Shown here: piece by piece, positions 1 to 15,335 of the stretch
Layout of the letters: each line of letters begins with the position of its first letter
How positions within the stretch are numbered: the stretch's first letter is position 1
Assembly: GCA_018857735.1 (NCBI GenBank)
Contig: JABMCL010000509.1
Coordinates: forward strand, 320,001 to 384,000
Source of the DNA: Alviniconcha marisindica
Lineage: Eukaryota > Mollusca > Gastropoda > Provannidae
DNA length: 64,000 bases
Reading direction: 5' to 3'
Position numbers and translations under genes: made by a program
The notes under the pieces: generated by a model
Databases searched by the model: none
What the model was told of the DNA's origin: nothing
Seen by the model: the letters and a program-made list of their open reading frames with translations, nothing else

Positions 1-11
1 CGTCACCCTGT

Positions 12-106
12 CACTGAGACTTCTCGCGTTGTTCAAAGTCCAGGTGATGTCTATCTTTCCGTCATCATAACACTGAGACTTCTCACGTTGTTCAAAGTCC
101 AGGTGA
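12..106. repeat. Two direct copies of a 36-bp segment at the window edge
   Basis: Copies lie at 12-47 and 71-106 and differ at about one base. Each ends in a CAG|GTGA string that resembles a splice donor, and the second reads CAG|GTGAGT. No coding frame could be tied to it because the left flank is outside the window. Confidence 0.6.
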
Positions 107-343
107 GTGGACCTTTACCTAAGAGGGTGTGAGGAAACCAAAGTACCAGGGCAAACTCTCGTTAGCTGCTCCCCAAATCGGTGTTCAGTGGCTCTGCGTG
201 AGCAGATTTTGTGAACAGAAGTGGTTGATGAAAACGGGGAGTGTAGATGAAGTAGACCTAACAATCATCCAATCGTGACTCGTGCCCGCAGAATACCAAC
301 AGGCAAAAACGTATGTCAAATTGTGTATTGTGACATTGAATCA

Positions 344-345
<2 letters not shown>

Positions 346-431
<86 letters not shown>
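346..431. repeat. (GT)n microsatellite
   Basis: About 43 uninterrupted GT units. The Cys/Val-rich open frame across it is a product of the repeat and not a gene. Confidence 0.95.
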
Positions 432-1105
432 GTAACGCTGAATCAGGCTTGTGTATTGTAACAGCGAATCAGACGTATGTATTGTGACACTGAATCAGAC
501 GTGTGTATTGTAACACCGAATCAGACGTTTGTATTGTGACACTGAATCAGTCGTGTGTATTGTAACACCGAATCAGACGTATGTATTGTGACACTGAATC
601 AGACGTGTGTATTGTGACACTGAATCAGACATGTGTATCGTAACACCGAATCAGACGTATGTATTGTGACACTGAATCAGACGTGTGTGTTGTAAAACTG
701 AGTCAGACGTGTGTATTGTGACACTGAGTCAGACGTGTGTGTTGTAAAACTGAGTCAGACGTGTGTATTGTGACACTGAATCAGACGTGTGTGTTGTAAA
801 ACTGAGTCAGACGTGTGTATTGTGACACTGAATCAGACGTGTGTGTTGTAAAACTGAGTCAGACGTGTGTATTGTGACGCTGAATCAGACGTGTGTGTTG
901 TAAAACTGAGTCAGACGTGTGTATTGTGACACTGAATCAGACGTGTGTGTTGCAACACCGAACCAGGCGTGTGTAGTGTGACACTAAACAGATTGTGTAT
1001 TATAACGCTGAATCAAATTGTCTGTTGTAACATTGTGTAACAGTAACACTAAATCAGATTGTATAACACTGAATCAGATTGTGTATTTTAACACTGAATC
1101 AGATG
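432..1105. repeat. 26-bp minisatellite, about 25 copies
   Basis: A degenerate unit built on TCAGACGTGTGTATTGTGAC is repeated head to tail. In the middle (about 680-950) two variants alternate, one with TGTAAAACTGAG and one with TGTGACACTGAA, giving a 52-bp higher-order period. Edges decay into more diverged copies. The adjoining (GT)n probably grew from the GTGTGT core of this unit. Confidence 0.9.
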
Positions 1106-1377
1106 TATGTTTGTGATTTCGTGAATATTTGTGGTTTCGGTGACTCCAGGCAGTGCGTATCGTTTGGGGTCCCAGCGCTCTGTCAGGTGAAATGTAAATA
1201 CGATTTTGACTTGATTGTTGTTGGCAGAATTGTTTATTTTAGAACGCTAGCAGTCATTCTTGTTTCATATTTTTGTTGTTGGCAGCGTTGTGTCCACAAT
1301 TGTGTAACAAACTCAGCGACCGGGATGTCTACTGAAATGTTATCTACACCATTCTTTATTGTTCTTTGTTGCTGTTT

Positions 1378-1555
1378 TCTTTCTCTGTGTCTCTGTCTCT
1401 GTCACTGTCACTGTCTCTGTTTCTGTCTGTCTCTGTCTCTGTCTCTCTCTTTCTCTCAGAAAGACGCCAATAGATATTTACTAGGTCAGAGAGGCAAACG
1501 AACATAAGTGACAGGACACTAAACTCTCTGTCTCTGTCTGTCTGTCTGTCTGTCC

Positions 1556-1632
<77 letters not shown>
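1378..1632. repeat. CT-rich tract with long (CT)n microsatellite
   Basis: Imperfect TCTG/TCTC repeats from 1378 to 1460 are followed by a (CT)n run at about 1556-1632. The Arg-Glu open frame on the minus strand is low-complexity. Confidence 0.9.
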
Positions 1633-1635
<3 letters not shown>

Positions 1636-1639
1636 AATT

Positions 1640-2180
1640 GATTTTTTTTCTTTTACCTGTTTCTTTCTTTCTCGTGTTAGGCTGGTCTAGAACACGAGGC
1701 GATAACGCGACGCGGGAAGTTGGTTGTTTCTGATAAAGTATCGTAGCGTCCTGCTGACAGTGTTGCCGGATTTGTAGTGTTGACTAATCATAAATTAAGG
1801 TACCAAATCAAACATGTCTTCCTTGTTTCTAACGCAAGAACCGGTTTTTTGTCAGTTTATTCATAACACATCGCTACTACAAAGTCACTAATCTCCTTTA
1901 CTTTCACATGCCATTTGCTATCCGAGTATGCCGCTACGTGGAAATCGCTGTTTTGTTCACTACAGTGTATTACCCTCCCTGTCTGTCTATTTGTTTTTAT
2001 GCAACTGACCGACAGCGCTGAGGGGCGCTTTAAAAACAAATATACGAGCGCTTGCTGAGCGCCTCATCAGGAGATGAGCTCTAAGCGCTTGACGATGGCA
2101 GCTAAAGTGCTGCCTCTGAGCAGAGCCGCTGCGCGCTGGTCATAACTATGCGATCTGAATGAGTGACCGTAGCTTTACGC
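1640..2180. other. Unique intergenic sequence, no gene recognised
   Basis: No conserved open frame, RNA gene or clear repeat is visible here, apart from the start of the dispersed repeat described next. Confidence 0.5.
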
Positions 2181-2184
2181 AGCA

Positions 2185-2270
2185 CGTTCTAAATATCCAC
2201 CGAAGTGGTTACCGTTTATTTGTTACATGGCTGGTGCCACGTGAACCTGCTGCCGTCTCGGCTCAAGTTC
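2185..2270 (+). repeat. Dispersed repeat, copy 1 (second copy near 28,385)
   Basis: The stretch with AATATCCACCGAAGTGGT and CTGGTGCCACGTGA recurs with the same order and spacing at about 28,385-28,480. This marks an unnamed dispersed repeat family. No terminal repeats or open frame could be defined. Confidence 0.6.
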
Positions 2271-2325
2271 TGTGTACACCCTACATCCATGCACCAGTCT
2301 GCAATGTTACTTTATTCGAAGCCGC

Positions 2326-2540
2326 ATACGTAGGGTCCATGCGTGTTTAACTGTAACCTGCCTCCTGCACGTTTGGCAGTATGACCGGGATCTTTTATGC
2401 GCTACTGCGGTAACCCGGGGGTGGAACGGATACCGAAGTAAGAGTCAGCACAGAAAGTTGAGCCTGGAGAAGAAAATTCTCTCGCCGCTCCTGCGTGGAC
2501 TCGATCACGAGTCCGTTGCCCTACCACTTTATTTAAGTTT
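2326..2540 (-). mobile_element. tRNA-derived SINE, degenerate, minus strand
   Basis: Its reverse complement matches the SINE at 51,497-51,720 over the body, including AAAAGATCCCGGTCAT and the CAGGTTACAG-type tail. The tRNA-like head is diverged, but a B-box-like GATCGAGTCC remains near 2500. The two copies share layout, which supports a SINE family over chance. Confidence 0.7.
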
Positions 2541-3044
2541 TGTCCTGAAGCGGTTTCCTGGACTTTAAACTAACTATCGTTCATTAGTTTGCTCTTGGAA
2601 GCCACACGGGGTCACCTGAGTACGATAAGATAGAACTCCATGGAGACTAATTTCAGTTCCTTGAATTTCTCACTTAGTTTCAGCAGGCACGCCCACGCCA
2701 TCAGGTCAAGTGACTGAAGCAATCGTGCTCTATAAATACGTACTTGACCTCATCATGTTACTTACTGTCACGGTTAGCCGGCCATCCTACGCTACCGCCC
2801 AGAGCCGTTTCCGTTCAGTAAGTTTCTGAAGCTGATACATCGCCGGCTTCTCGTCTACACTGGGAACGACGGGGAAGCCCCTGGAGTTCACTTTAACTTC
2901 ATTTCCCGCAACTTGACGACAAAGAGGACAGAAGAGAGGACGCAAGTTAATAATAATAATAAACATAATGACAAAGGGGATATCGATAGCGCCTATATCT
3001 ACCAAACAAAGTGGGAGCATAGAGCGTTATCGCGCGCGCGCACA

Positions 3045-6800
<3,756 letters not shown>

Positions 6801-6829
6801 TTTGTTGTTGTTGTTTGGTTGGTTGACTG

Positions 6830-6838
6830 GTTGGTTGG

Positions 6839-6871
<33 letters not shown>

Positions 6872-6896
6872 TGTGTGTGTGTGGTTGTTGTTGTTG

Positions 6897-6936
<40 letters not shown>

Positions 6937-6950
6937 CGCGAGAGAGTTTT
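6830..6950. repeat. (GTT)n-(GT)n-(CG)n compound microsatellite
   Basis: GTT units run to about 6870 and again near 6885-6898. (GT)n follows at 6901-6928, then a short alternating CG run and GAGAGA. Poly-T/C tracts follow. Confidence 0.9.
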
Positions 6951-6989
6951 TTTTCTGTTTTGTTTTGGCTTAGGTTTTCTGTGCCAGGT

Positions 6990-7460
6990 TGGTTTTGGTT
7001 TCCTTGTGTGTCTATGGTTGCAGTGGGTTTTTTCTTCTTTTTTTTTCTTCTTTTTTTTCGTTTTATTTTTGGTCACCTTTTCTGTTGAAACTGGGGGGGG
7101 GGGGGGCGAGGTCACAGAAACTGAAGCTCAGTAACTGACTTGTACACGTCAGCTTTTGTCTGTGCTGACAGTTACTTTTGGTCTTGTTGTTACGCAATGT
7201 CTATGGTTGTTGTGGATTTTGGGTTTTTTGTTGTTGTTTTTGTTTTGTTTCATTTTTGGTCACTTTTTCTGTTGAAACTTGAGGGGGGGGGAGGGGGGGG
7301 GGCGAGGTCACAGAAACTGAAGCTCAGTAACTAACTTGGACACGTCAGCTTTTGTCTGTGCTAACGGTTACTTTTGGTTTCCTTGTTACACAATGTCTCA
7401 AGGTTGTTCTGTTATGTGTTTGTGTGTTTTAGGTCACCTTTCTGTTTAAACCAGGCGGTC
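6990..7460. repeat. Tandem repeat of about 190 bp, 2.5 copies, with G-tracts
   Basis: The order TTTTTGGTCAC, a TTCTGTTGAAACT segment, a poly-G run, then CGAGGTCACAGAAACTGAAG occurs at about 7066-7130 and again at about 7252-7322. A third partial start lies at 7430-7450. The intervening text with TCAGCTTTTGTCTGTGCT is also duplicated. Confidence 0.8.
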
Positions 7461-7569
7461 TGTGGGAGTTTGATAAATACCCCTGTCTGGGTTTAACTTT
7501 CTCTCCCTGTCGGCGTACGTGTGTGCGTGCGTGAGGTCCGGCTGTGCGTATTATTATATGTACTGTATC

Positions 7570-8181
7570 TTTCCACCGAGGAGGCTACAGTGAAACTGGT
7601 CACCTCACTCATTCTGCCATGCCTTGACTACTTCAATTCTCTCCTTTCTGGCCTGCCTGCTTCCTCTGTCCAAAGCCTTCGTCGCATACAGAACTGTGCT
7701 GCTCGCCTCACACTGAAAAAAACGTAAAACTGACCACATCACACCTCTGTTTCAATTTCTCCATTGGCTGCCAATCCAACAAAGAACTCAGTACAAGATC
7801 AACACTCTCTGCTATAAATGTATCACGGGCACTGCTCCGTCTGATCTCTGTGACTGCCTTCAGCTTTACACGCCCTCTGGTAGTACTCTCCGCGCTGCTT
7901 CTGATACTCTCAGCCTCCAGATTCCTGGCACCACACTCTCCACTGTTGGTTCCCGCGCCTTTTCTGTTTCCGGTCCATCAACATGCAATGACCTTCCCCT
8001 TCCTCTCCGACAGAAACCCTCTCTGGACTCATTCAGATCTAATCTAAAAACATTTATTTTCCCAAAATTGTAGACCTGCCTTGTTTTCTGTTCCGTGCGT
8101 CTTTATCCATTCCAAGTCTCCCGGACGTTTGCAGCTTTGTATAGTCAGAATACTTGTGTGTGCGGGTGCATGTGTGTGTGT

Positions 8182-8259
<78 letters not shown>

Positions 8260-8645
8260 GCACACGACTGGAGCCATCACCAAACGGATCACGTTTTTAT
8301 GACGCCAACTTAACAAACAAAACAAACACTGTAACATATGACAACTGGACTCATCATTTGCAAAACAGTGTGTCGCTGTAACCCCCCCCCCCCCCCCCCT
8401 CCTGCTGTAACCCCCACCCACCCCTCCCACCCTCAATTCCTACCCTTTCAGAAGAACAATAAAGTCGTCACTATGTTTCATCCAGGATTTTTGTCATGTT
8501 GATATTGATGTATGCATTTATAGTACTTGTGCTTTTTTGATTGTCAAGTGGATTTTGATGTTGATAATGTACATCGCCGCGAGCTCGTAATTTTTTACGG
8601 GGTACAGCGCTATATAAGAGTTTTTAATATTATTATTATAAATTT
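7570..8645 (+). mobile_element. CR1/Jockey-like LINE 3' end, degenerate
   Basis: Translated piecewise, 7574-8070 reads as the C-terminal part of a non-LTR reverse transcriptase. Recognisable pieces are LPCLDYFNSLLSGLP, an HWLP block and a final block like FSVSGPSTCNDLPLPLR followed by SFRSNLKTFIF. A stop interrupts the frame near 7725. The 3' part includes the (GT)n at 8172-8258, a C-tract, and a tail with CAGCGCTATATAAGAG and ATTATTATT near 8600-8641. A second copy on the other strand lies at 22,745-23,290. Confidence 0.8.
8172..8258. repeat. (GT)n microsatellite inside LINE 3' region
   Basis: More than 40 uninterrupted GT units. Confidence 0.95.
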
Positions 8646-8719
8646 TACGTTTGTGTTTGCAAACAAAGAATGTGGGAAAGCTTTGGTGCAAATCTGTCGT
8701 CCTGAGGTAGCCATATGCG

Positions 8720-9022
8720 GTTGACAGGATATACACATCTGTATAATCACTGACTAACTTTGAAACAGACAGAAATATTCACTTAACAGCGATGGGATAT
8801 GTTGACAGGATATATATATACACATCTGTATAATCACTGACTAACTGTGAAACAGGCGGGATATGTTGACAGGATATACACATCTGTATAATCACCGACT
8901 AACTGTGAAACAGAAAGAAATATTCACTTAGCAGCGATGGGATTTGTTGACAGGATATACACATCTGTATAATCACTCACTAACTGTGAAACAGACCGAA
9001 ATATTCACTTAGCAGCGGCGGA
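8720..9022. repeat. Tandem repeat of about 82 bp, four copies
   Basis: The unit starts with TTGACAGGATATACACATCT and ends with a GAAATATTCACTTAGCAGCG block. Copy 2 lacks the middle block, and copies 1, 3 and 4 are full. Confidence 0.85.
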
Positions 9023-9107
9023 ATTTGGCAGGTGCAACTTGTAAATTCTGTGGAATCTTCTGGCAGTGGCCGCCGGTGCTAAATATGCTCCCCAGTCCCT
9101 GATTATT

Positions 9108-9139
9108 ATTATTATTCTGCTTCTTCTTCTTCTGCTTCT

Positions 9140-9171
<32 letters not shown>

Positions 9172-9176
9172 TTCGT
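9108..9176. repeat. (TTC)n/(TTA)n microsatellite
   Basis: Imperfect CTT trinucleotide tract. The basic and leucine-rich frames across it are artefacts. Confidence 0.9.
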
Positions 9177-9434
9177 TTTAGTGACCACAATAAATTGGTT
9201 GATTATCCTGTCACTTCTGGGGGGATCTGCGAGAGAAATAAAAGGTATTGTTGATTTCGTGACTCCGTGCGGTAAGGAGACTCTTGACACAGATGTGTCA
9301 GTCAAGTGCAGTAGCTTCTGTGGTTTCCGCGGGGAAGGCATTGTTTTGGGCAGGACTGAATGAATTCTGTCGGTAGGCTGCTGTGAGTTCCGCAAGGAAT
9401 CGGGGCATACTGGTCCTTTATCATTGGCGGGAGC

Positions 9435-9679
9435 TGCCACAAGTATAATTTTTATCGCGAAAAAAGTGTTGCCGCGACAAAAGACGTGTTTTGTCGCGGC
9501 AAAAGTATTCTTGTTTTGTCGCGACAAACATATTTTTGTCGCGACATATTTTTGTCGCAACAAAAGTTTTGTCGCAACAAAAATATATTTGTCGCGACAA
9601 AAGTATGCTTGTTTTGTCGCGACAAACGTAATTTTGTCGCGACAAAAGTTTTGTCGCAACAAAAATTATACTTGTGGCA
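9435..9679. mobile_element. Foldback (MITE-like) element built from TTTGTCGCGACAAA palindromes
   Basis: The ends are 19-bp terminal inverted repeats beginning TGCCACAAGTATAATTTTT. The interior is made of about ten copies of a 14-16 bp self-complementary word, TTTTGTCGCGACAAAA, with variants CGCAAC and CGCGGC. The inverted repeat continues outward on the left after a 9-10 bp interruption (TATCATTG in both flanks). No target-site duplication is certain. The open frames through it, on both strands, are products of the repeats. Confidence 0.8.
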
Positions 9680-10261
9680 ATGATAGACGGCAGGGTTCAA
9701 GCTCACCGTCCAGCCGTGATTGCACAAGTTCTCTAGCTGTCAATAACTGCACGCTGGTGATACGTACGTCTAGACGTTATCTTTGTTTTCACACACCCTG
9801 TGTTCACCGTACGTTGACTGACACAAGTTGAGGGGGGTGAGTGTAGATAGGCTGCTGACCGTGGTGACAATAAGGTGTTGCAGTGCACGCCGTCACAAGC
9901 TCAGGCAGCGACGTAAGCCCGTCTGCGTGCACTAGCTGTCTCTCACTAGCTGTCTCTCTCTCCTCCTCACACTGTGCTCAGGGTCACCATTAGGCGTTTC
10001 CCAAAACATGGCTCCAGTTTAATTTTAGCAACGTGCGTGCCCACCACTGAGCTAGTGGTGCCCACGCTATCTACAGCCGGCCCAGTGGAGACGCTCGCAA
10101 CAAGGTGGGTATGGTGTATCGAGACACTGTATTGTTCGGTCCCACTATGGCGGCATAAAATGTACCCCATTGCAATCCTAGTCGGCATGGGATAGAGAGA
10201 TACGTGATTTTTAACACCCAGTCAGCTATAACGGTAATATGAGGGCGAGTCGTAATCTAAT
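9680..10261. other. Intergenic sequence, no gene recognised
   Basis: A degenerate SINE tail (CAGTCAGCTATAACGGTAAT with GAGGGCGAG) lies at about 10,215-10,255. Nothing else could be supported. Confidence 0.5.
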
Positions 10262-10651
10262 GATGGGAGAGAGAATGAATGAATGAATGAATAAACTTTA
10301 TTTTACGAGGGTAGTGGAGAAGACTCGAGGTCTTTTTACATCCAGCTCTCGCCCATGAGGGAAACTACAATTAACTAATGAGCTACAGTATGTTGAGTAC
10401 ATGTACATTCATACAAACCATGTTGAAATGGACACCAGTTAACCGAGAAACAAGTAGATAATGAGCATAAAAATAAATAAAAAAATATACATATAAAAAT
10501 TAGTTTGATCTGGGGGTAAACATATATACACGCGCGCACGCACATAAGATTAAGAACATATTTGTCATCGAAAACTACATGCACATAGAGCACAGACACA
10601 CAAAATGTATGGGCTGCCTGAAGCAGCACAACACAGGTTGGAGCAGCACAT

Positions 10652-10718
<67 letters not shown>

Positions 10719-11993
10719 CATGGTTTCACGTAACACCTAAGAGAGATAACATATGAAGCGTAAGACGCTTTTTAAACACTGAAGGACTGACTGGAAGCCT
10801 CAATTCGCTGGGCAATGAGTTCCAGAGAGCAGGACCAGAATAAACCAGGCTGGACTTGAATAAATCTATCCTTGGTATTGGCACATTTAGCTTTCTTGAT
10901 GAATTCCTCGAACTTTGATTAATCAATAATTTTGTTAATAGATAAATCGGTGCCCTACCCGATACAATTTTGTGCACAAAACGCACTTTGTTACTCATTA
11001 ACCTAGTAGATAGCGGGAGAATTTGAGCCGCTTTGTAGTCTTTATCGGTAAGGCTGGTTCGTTTTAGAAGAACAATTTTGATTGCTCGCCTGTGTAGTGA
11101 CTTCAAGGGTTTTTTCAAAGAGTCACTTTTCTGAGTCCCAAAGAGTTGAAGCATAATCTATACCTGACTGAATGTGTGCTTGGAAAAACGTTTTTCTGGC
11201 ATGAAAGTTAAGAAAATGTTTAATTTTTGCTGATTGGTAGACTTTTTTTGCCGTAGTTTTGCACAGGTCACGAATGTGGGGGCCCCAGGTCAGATTATTG
11301 TCTATTGTAACACCTAATACTTTGTGATCACTGACTTCAGTTATTTGTTGGTTACCAACGGAAAGGTGCGCAGATGGCGAGTGAAGTAGTTGTCGCTTCT
11401 GACGCATCGTTAGTATCATGTACTTCGTTTTTGACGGGTTAAGAGACATATGATTAAGATGTGTCCATTCAACAACATCAGAGAGACATGACTGGAGAAC
11501 AGATGTTATTGCAGTACATCCTGTCCAGAGGTGTGACTTGTCGTGTCATCTGCTAACATGTCACATTGTGCAGAAAGGATATGTAAAGGTAGGTCGTTTA
11601 TATAGCTAGAGAACAGGAGAAGTCCTAGGACAGATCCTTGGGGAACTCCAAATAAAACTGTCTTAAAATCCGACTGATTATCTTTCAAGGAAACCTTTTG
11701 GAGGCGGCTGTTGAGGAAGGAGCAAATCAAACTAAGGGTGCTCGCTGATAGGCCGTAGAGGGTTAGTTTTCTTAGAAGTAGGGCATGATTGATTACGTCA
11801 AAGGCTTTAGCAAAGTCAATGAACAAGGCCCCACACAATTTGTTTATGTTGATTTCGGATAGCCAGGTGTCGATCAGTTCTGTTAAGGCTGTGTGGCAGG
11901 AGTGGTTTGGTCTGAATCCTGATTGCTTTTGATTAAACAAGTCATTAACAAGAAAATGCTTCATAGCGAGAGAGAGAGAGAGAGAGAGAGAGA

Positions 11994-12031
<38 letters not shown>
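10262..12031 (-). mobile_element. CR1/Jockey-like LINE (family A), 5'-truncated, minus strand
   Basis: Read on the minus strand, three broken frames give the palm-to-thumb part of a non-LTR reverse transcriptase: a block beginning KQSGFRPNHSCHTALTEL, then ALFIDFAKAFDVINHALL, GVPQGSVLG, and a degenerate catalytic LADD where F/YADD is expected. The C-terminal block has YSGPALWNSLPSELR. The 3' untranslated part reaches 10,262 and ends in (GAAT)n next to GA repeats. An (AT)n run at 10,653-10,714 splits it. The 5' end stops at a (GA)n tract at 11,969-12,031. Frameshifts make it inactive. Confidence 0.85.
10653..10714. repeat. (AT)n microsatellite
   Basis: About 31 uninterrupted AT units within the LINE 3' region. 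Confidence 0.95.
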
Positions 12032-12037
<6 letters not shown>

Positions 12038-12204
12038 CACAAAGATTAAGATTTTAGGCAGTTGCCTATTCTCAGTTACAATTTGTCCTACATTAATCTA
12101 CATGCCAATAGGCTACATATAAGACAGTAAGGACATTGACTACCATAATACAGCTGACTTTAAATAAGAGGCAAATCATGATTAAAGAGAAAATGACGAC
12201 GACG

Positions 12205-12207
12205 ACC

Positions 12208-12245
<38 letters not shown>

Positions 12246-12342
12246 GATGAATCGAACACATGAGAGAAGAAAAAGCAACCAGAGAGAGGCGGGGAGAAAG
12301 GAGGGGAAGGAGGGAGAGAAACAGACAGACAGACAGACAGAG

Positions 12343-12416
<74 letters not shown>

Positions 12417-12442
12417 GTGTGTGTGTGTGTGTGTGTGTGTGT
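12205..12442. repeat. (ATG)n, (GA)n and (GT)n microsatellite cluster
   Basis: (ATG)n at 12,207-12,243, a GACA-rich run near 12,322-12,340, (GA)n at 12,342-12,412, and (GT)n at 12,415-12,441. Confidence 0.95.
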
Positions 12443-12734
12443 TTCGCTCTGTCTGCAAAAGCAAAAGCAAATGCAGGTAAAACAAATACTCACAATAGCG
12501 AGGCTGTGGCCTATTGACCTTTTTTTACAATGGGGGTAATTACAAACATACAACGAGTCAATTATTAATATATGATCACTGAGAAAGAACAGCTATAAAC
12601 CGTTTGACTTCAGCACACCGTAAACCCTCTTTCAATACAAAATGCAAAAAGTCCAGACAAAACATCAACAACAAAACTCTCCCAGTGCCGAACTCAGAAG
12701 CACTGCGGCCCCGCGCCGCTCATCCCGACATCCC

Positions 12735-13250
12735 TACCTCCGGCCACAGCAAGACTGATTCTGCATCACGGCCCTGACCCCCTGATTCTGCATCACCGCC
12801 CTGACCCCCTGATTCTGCATCACGGCCCTGACCCCCTGATTCTGCATCAGGGCCCTGACCCCCTGATTCTGCATCACGCGCCCTGACCCCCTGATTCTGC
12901 ATCACGGCCCTGACCCCCTGATTCTGCATCACCGCCCTGACCCCTGATTCTGCATCACGGCCCTGACCCCCTGATTCTGCATCACGGCCCTGACCCCCTG
13001 ATTCTGCATCACGGCCTTGACCCCCTGATTCTGCATCACCGCCCTGACCCCCTGATTCTGCATCACGGCCCTGACCCCCTGATTCTGCATCACGGCCCTG
13101 ACCCCCTGATTCTGCATCACGGCCCTGACCCCAGAGGTCCGCAAGAAGTGACGTCAGATCGTTGGTCGGCTGCACCAAGACTGATTCTACATCACGGTCC
13201 TGACCCCAGAGGTCCGCAAGAAGTGACGTCAGATCGCTGGTGGGCTGCCA
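12735..13250. repeat. 27-bp GC-rich minisatellite, about 15 copies, with a longer duplicated edge
   Basis: The unit CCCTGACCCCCTGATTCTGC plus ATCACGG is repeated from 12,740 to about 13,130. Beyond it, a segment of about 70 bp containing AGAGGTCCGCAAGAAGTGAC occurs twice (13,132-13,175 and 13,206-13,248), joined by a diverged unit. Because the unit is nine codons, the minus strand shows an open frame of 187 codons with a repeating Gly-Gln-Gly-Arg-Asp-Ala-Glu-Ser pattern. I regard it as non-coding. Confidence 0.9.
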
Positions 13251-13607
13251 TCCGAAGGAGACACTGCACTGCTGCCAAGTCACTTCGGTAGTGTACAGTG
13301 ATGCCTGTTCTGGTTCAATGTACGCGGGACACCCTCCAGTATGCCCCCTGCTGACGACAGTGTTAGCTAAGTTGCGGAGTCAGATTGAGTGAGCGTCCCC
13401 CCAAGAGAGCAGACCGCCACTACGTCCCTCCATCAATCCTTTGTGGACTCTCTGACGTTGTGCGCTTTGATCAGAACTGCTTTGGGCAACGAATTAAGTT
13501 ACACCAAGACTGAAGTCACCACGAGAGCATAGCATGAATGGCTACAGAAGCTGATATATTTGGTAAAAACATATTTTTTAAATTACGTAGTGATAGATGG
13601 GGATGAG

Positions 13608-13608
13608 G

Positions 13609-13692
<84 letters not shown>

Positions 13693-13775
13693 TGAAATGT
13701 GTGTATCCTTATGTTTTTGTAAGTGCTCTGGGATCTTACGAGACGGGGCGCCATAAATAATCAATTATTATTATA
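13608..13775 (+). repeat. (GT)n microsatellite with LINE-type 3' tail
   Basis: (GT)n at about 13,609-13,692, followed by GTGCTCTGGGATCTTACGAG and an ATTATTAT end. This tail style is shared with the LINE tails elsewhere in the window. Confidence 0.7.
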
Positions 13776-13835
13776 ACTACTGGCAGGGCTGCAGACCACA
13801 CTTACTGTCCTAATTATCCCGGTGTTAACCAGGCC

Positions 13836-14100
13836 CGGGCCGGAACGGTGCGGCACCTGCAGTGTTGGTCAAGTAATTAGAACAACACCCTCAAAAACGC
13901 ATCCGTGAAGTGGACGAAGCTCGGCTGTGTGGCCCCAGCCTTCCCATTGGGCCCATAGCACTCCCAGCTCTAGGTAAGAGCCTGTCAGGGATGAAAATTC
14001 ACAATGACTCTGATGGGATTCCAACTCAAGACCTTCAACCCGCAGTCCAAAGGCGCTAACCACTACGCTACCCAGGCCGGTCAAAAATGGACTTAACTGA
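13836..14100 (-). mobile_element. tRNA-derived SINE, minus strand
   Basis: On the minus strand the head reads GGGTAGCGTAGTGGTTAGCG, a perfect A box, and about 35 nt later AGTTGGAATCC, a near-consensus B box. A body of about 170 bp follows. The A/B box spacing fits a tRNA-derived polymerase III promoter. No intact cloverleaf is present, so this is not a tRNA gene. Confidence 0.8.
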
Positions 14101-14375
14101 CCCATATTATTCTCCCTTCCATGATTCCATATATCGGATCACGCAACCGTGTGCTGCCTACACTGTTGTATTATTTTAACCCCACCGTAAAACTGAGCAT
14201 GTCAAGGGCACTCACTGCAGTGCTAAAAGGATGCTGTTGAGTTATTTTCGTGTAAGCCATTCTTCTGGGAGCGGCCATTTGCATGACCACACCATGTTCT
14301 GGGTTCAGCCATGCCATTATCACGAAGGTTAGTGCACAGCATCTCACTATGAATAGTTATCTAACTTTGCATTAA

Positions 14376-14530
14376 GAGCGGACACTCCTGTATTGTATTT
14401 CCAGTTTGAAAGCAAAGCACAGAAATCTGTAGGGACAAACGTGTTACTTGCAAAGGCGGCAAGAACGTCTACTGTGGGGGGAGTGTTTGTGTGTGTGTGT
14501 GGGGGGGGGGGGGGGGGGGGGGGGGGGGCT
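14376..14530 (+). repeat. Dispersed repeat B, copy 1, ending in a G-tract
   Basis: Begins GAGCGGACACTCCTGTA and is about 75% identical to 15,610-15,745 by eye. Both copies run into a long poly-G tract (here 14,501-14,527). Confidence 0.7.
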
Positions 14531-15330
14531 GAGAAGGGAGACATGGTCTCACTGAAAGAGTAGTAGTAGTAGTAACTGGATTTTAATGTCCTGTCAACCA
14601 CACAGGGTCACATCAGGACAGTCAAACTCACGTCATAAGCAAATACACATTTCTAAACTCTTCTCACATATATATCAACCCTCTGTAGCAAGTCATCTAT
14701 AAAACCAATCACTTCGCAAACATAAAACATACATACATAAACATCAGACACAAATTTTCGAAGAATTAGTCCCCTCAATATTACCCCCGTTAAAAGAGCA
14801 CATAAGGCTAAACATGCTGGTATCGTCGACCATTCCGTCTAATTTATCGATACCAGGTTGAAGAAAAATATAAAAAAGAAATGGACAGACACAATTTTAA
14901 TTAAAAATGTTTTTAAAAATGCATAATGGCAAATCCAGTGCTATATGGCAGTAAGCTGCACATACCACCTACCAACTATCATCTCCTAGCTGCTTAACAA
15001 GAGCCATACAAAAATGCCTAATCCTTAACGAAAAATACTTGAGAGTTTTCTGGGAGGAAAAGTCAGGAGAATAGAGCCTGAGAGGGAGGGTTGGTGATCG
15101 AGGGAGTAAGAGAGAGACAGAGAGAGGCAGAGAAAGAGATAAGAGGCCAGACTGAAAGAAGGAAAGGGGAAGCAAAGAAACTTGTTCAAGAAGTGGGACA
15201 GAACCAGAGAAAGGTTTGATCAGAAGAACACGCACGCACGCACGCCTACCCCGAGGCACCACGCCCCACACGCCCCGGCCCCGCCCGAACCACACACACA
15301 AACATTCACATTGATACACACAAACACATT
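14531..15330. other. Intergenic sequence, no gene recognised
   Basis: The long minus-strand open frame across 14,969-15,649 is mostly CT/GT-rich low-complexity sequence. No conserved motif is visible. Confidence 0.5.
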
Positions 15331-15331
15331 G

Positions 15332-15335
<4 letters not shown>

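Noticed and set aside
9009..9831. Several open frames through the TCGCGA palindrome array
   Set aside because: The same repeat word is open on both strands. They are by-products of the foldback element.
12720..13283. 187-codon Gly/Gln/Arg/Asp repeat protein
   Set aside because: Pure minisatellite with a period divisible by three. No start context or flanking coding signal.
13990..14085. tRNA gene on the minus strand
   Set aside because: Same reasoning: tRNA-derived SINE head without a full cloverleaf.
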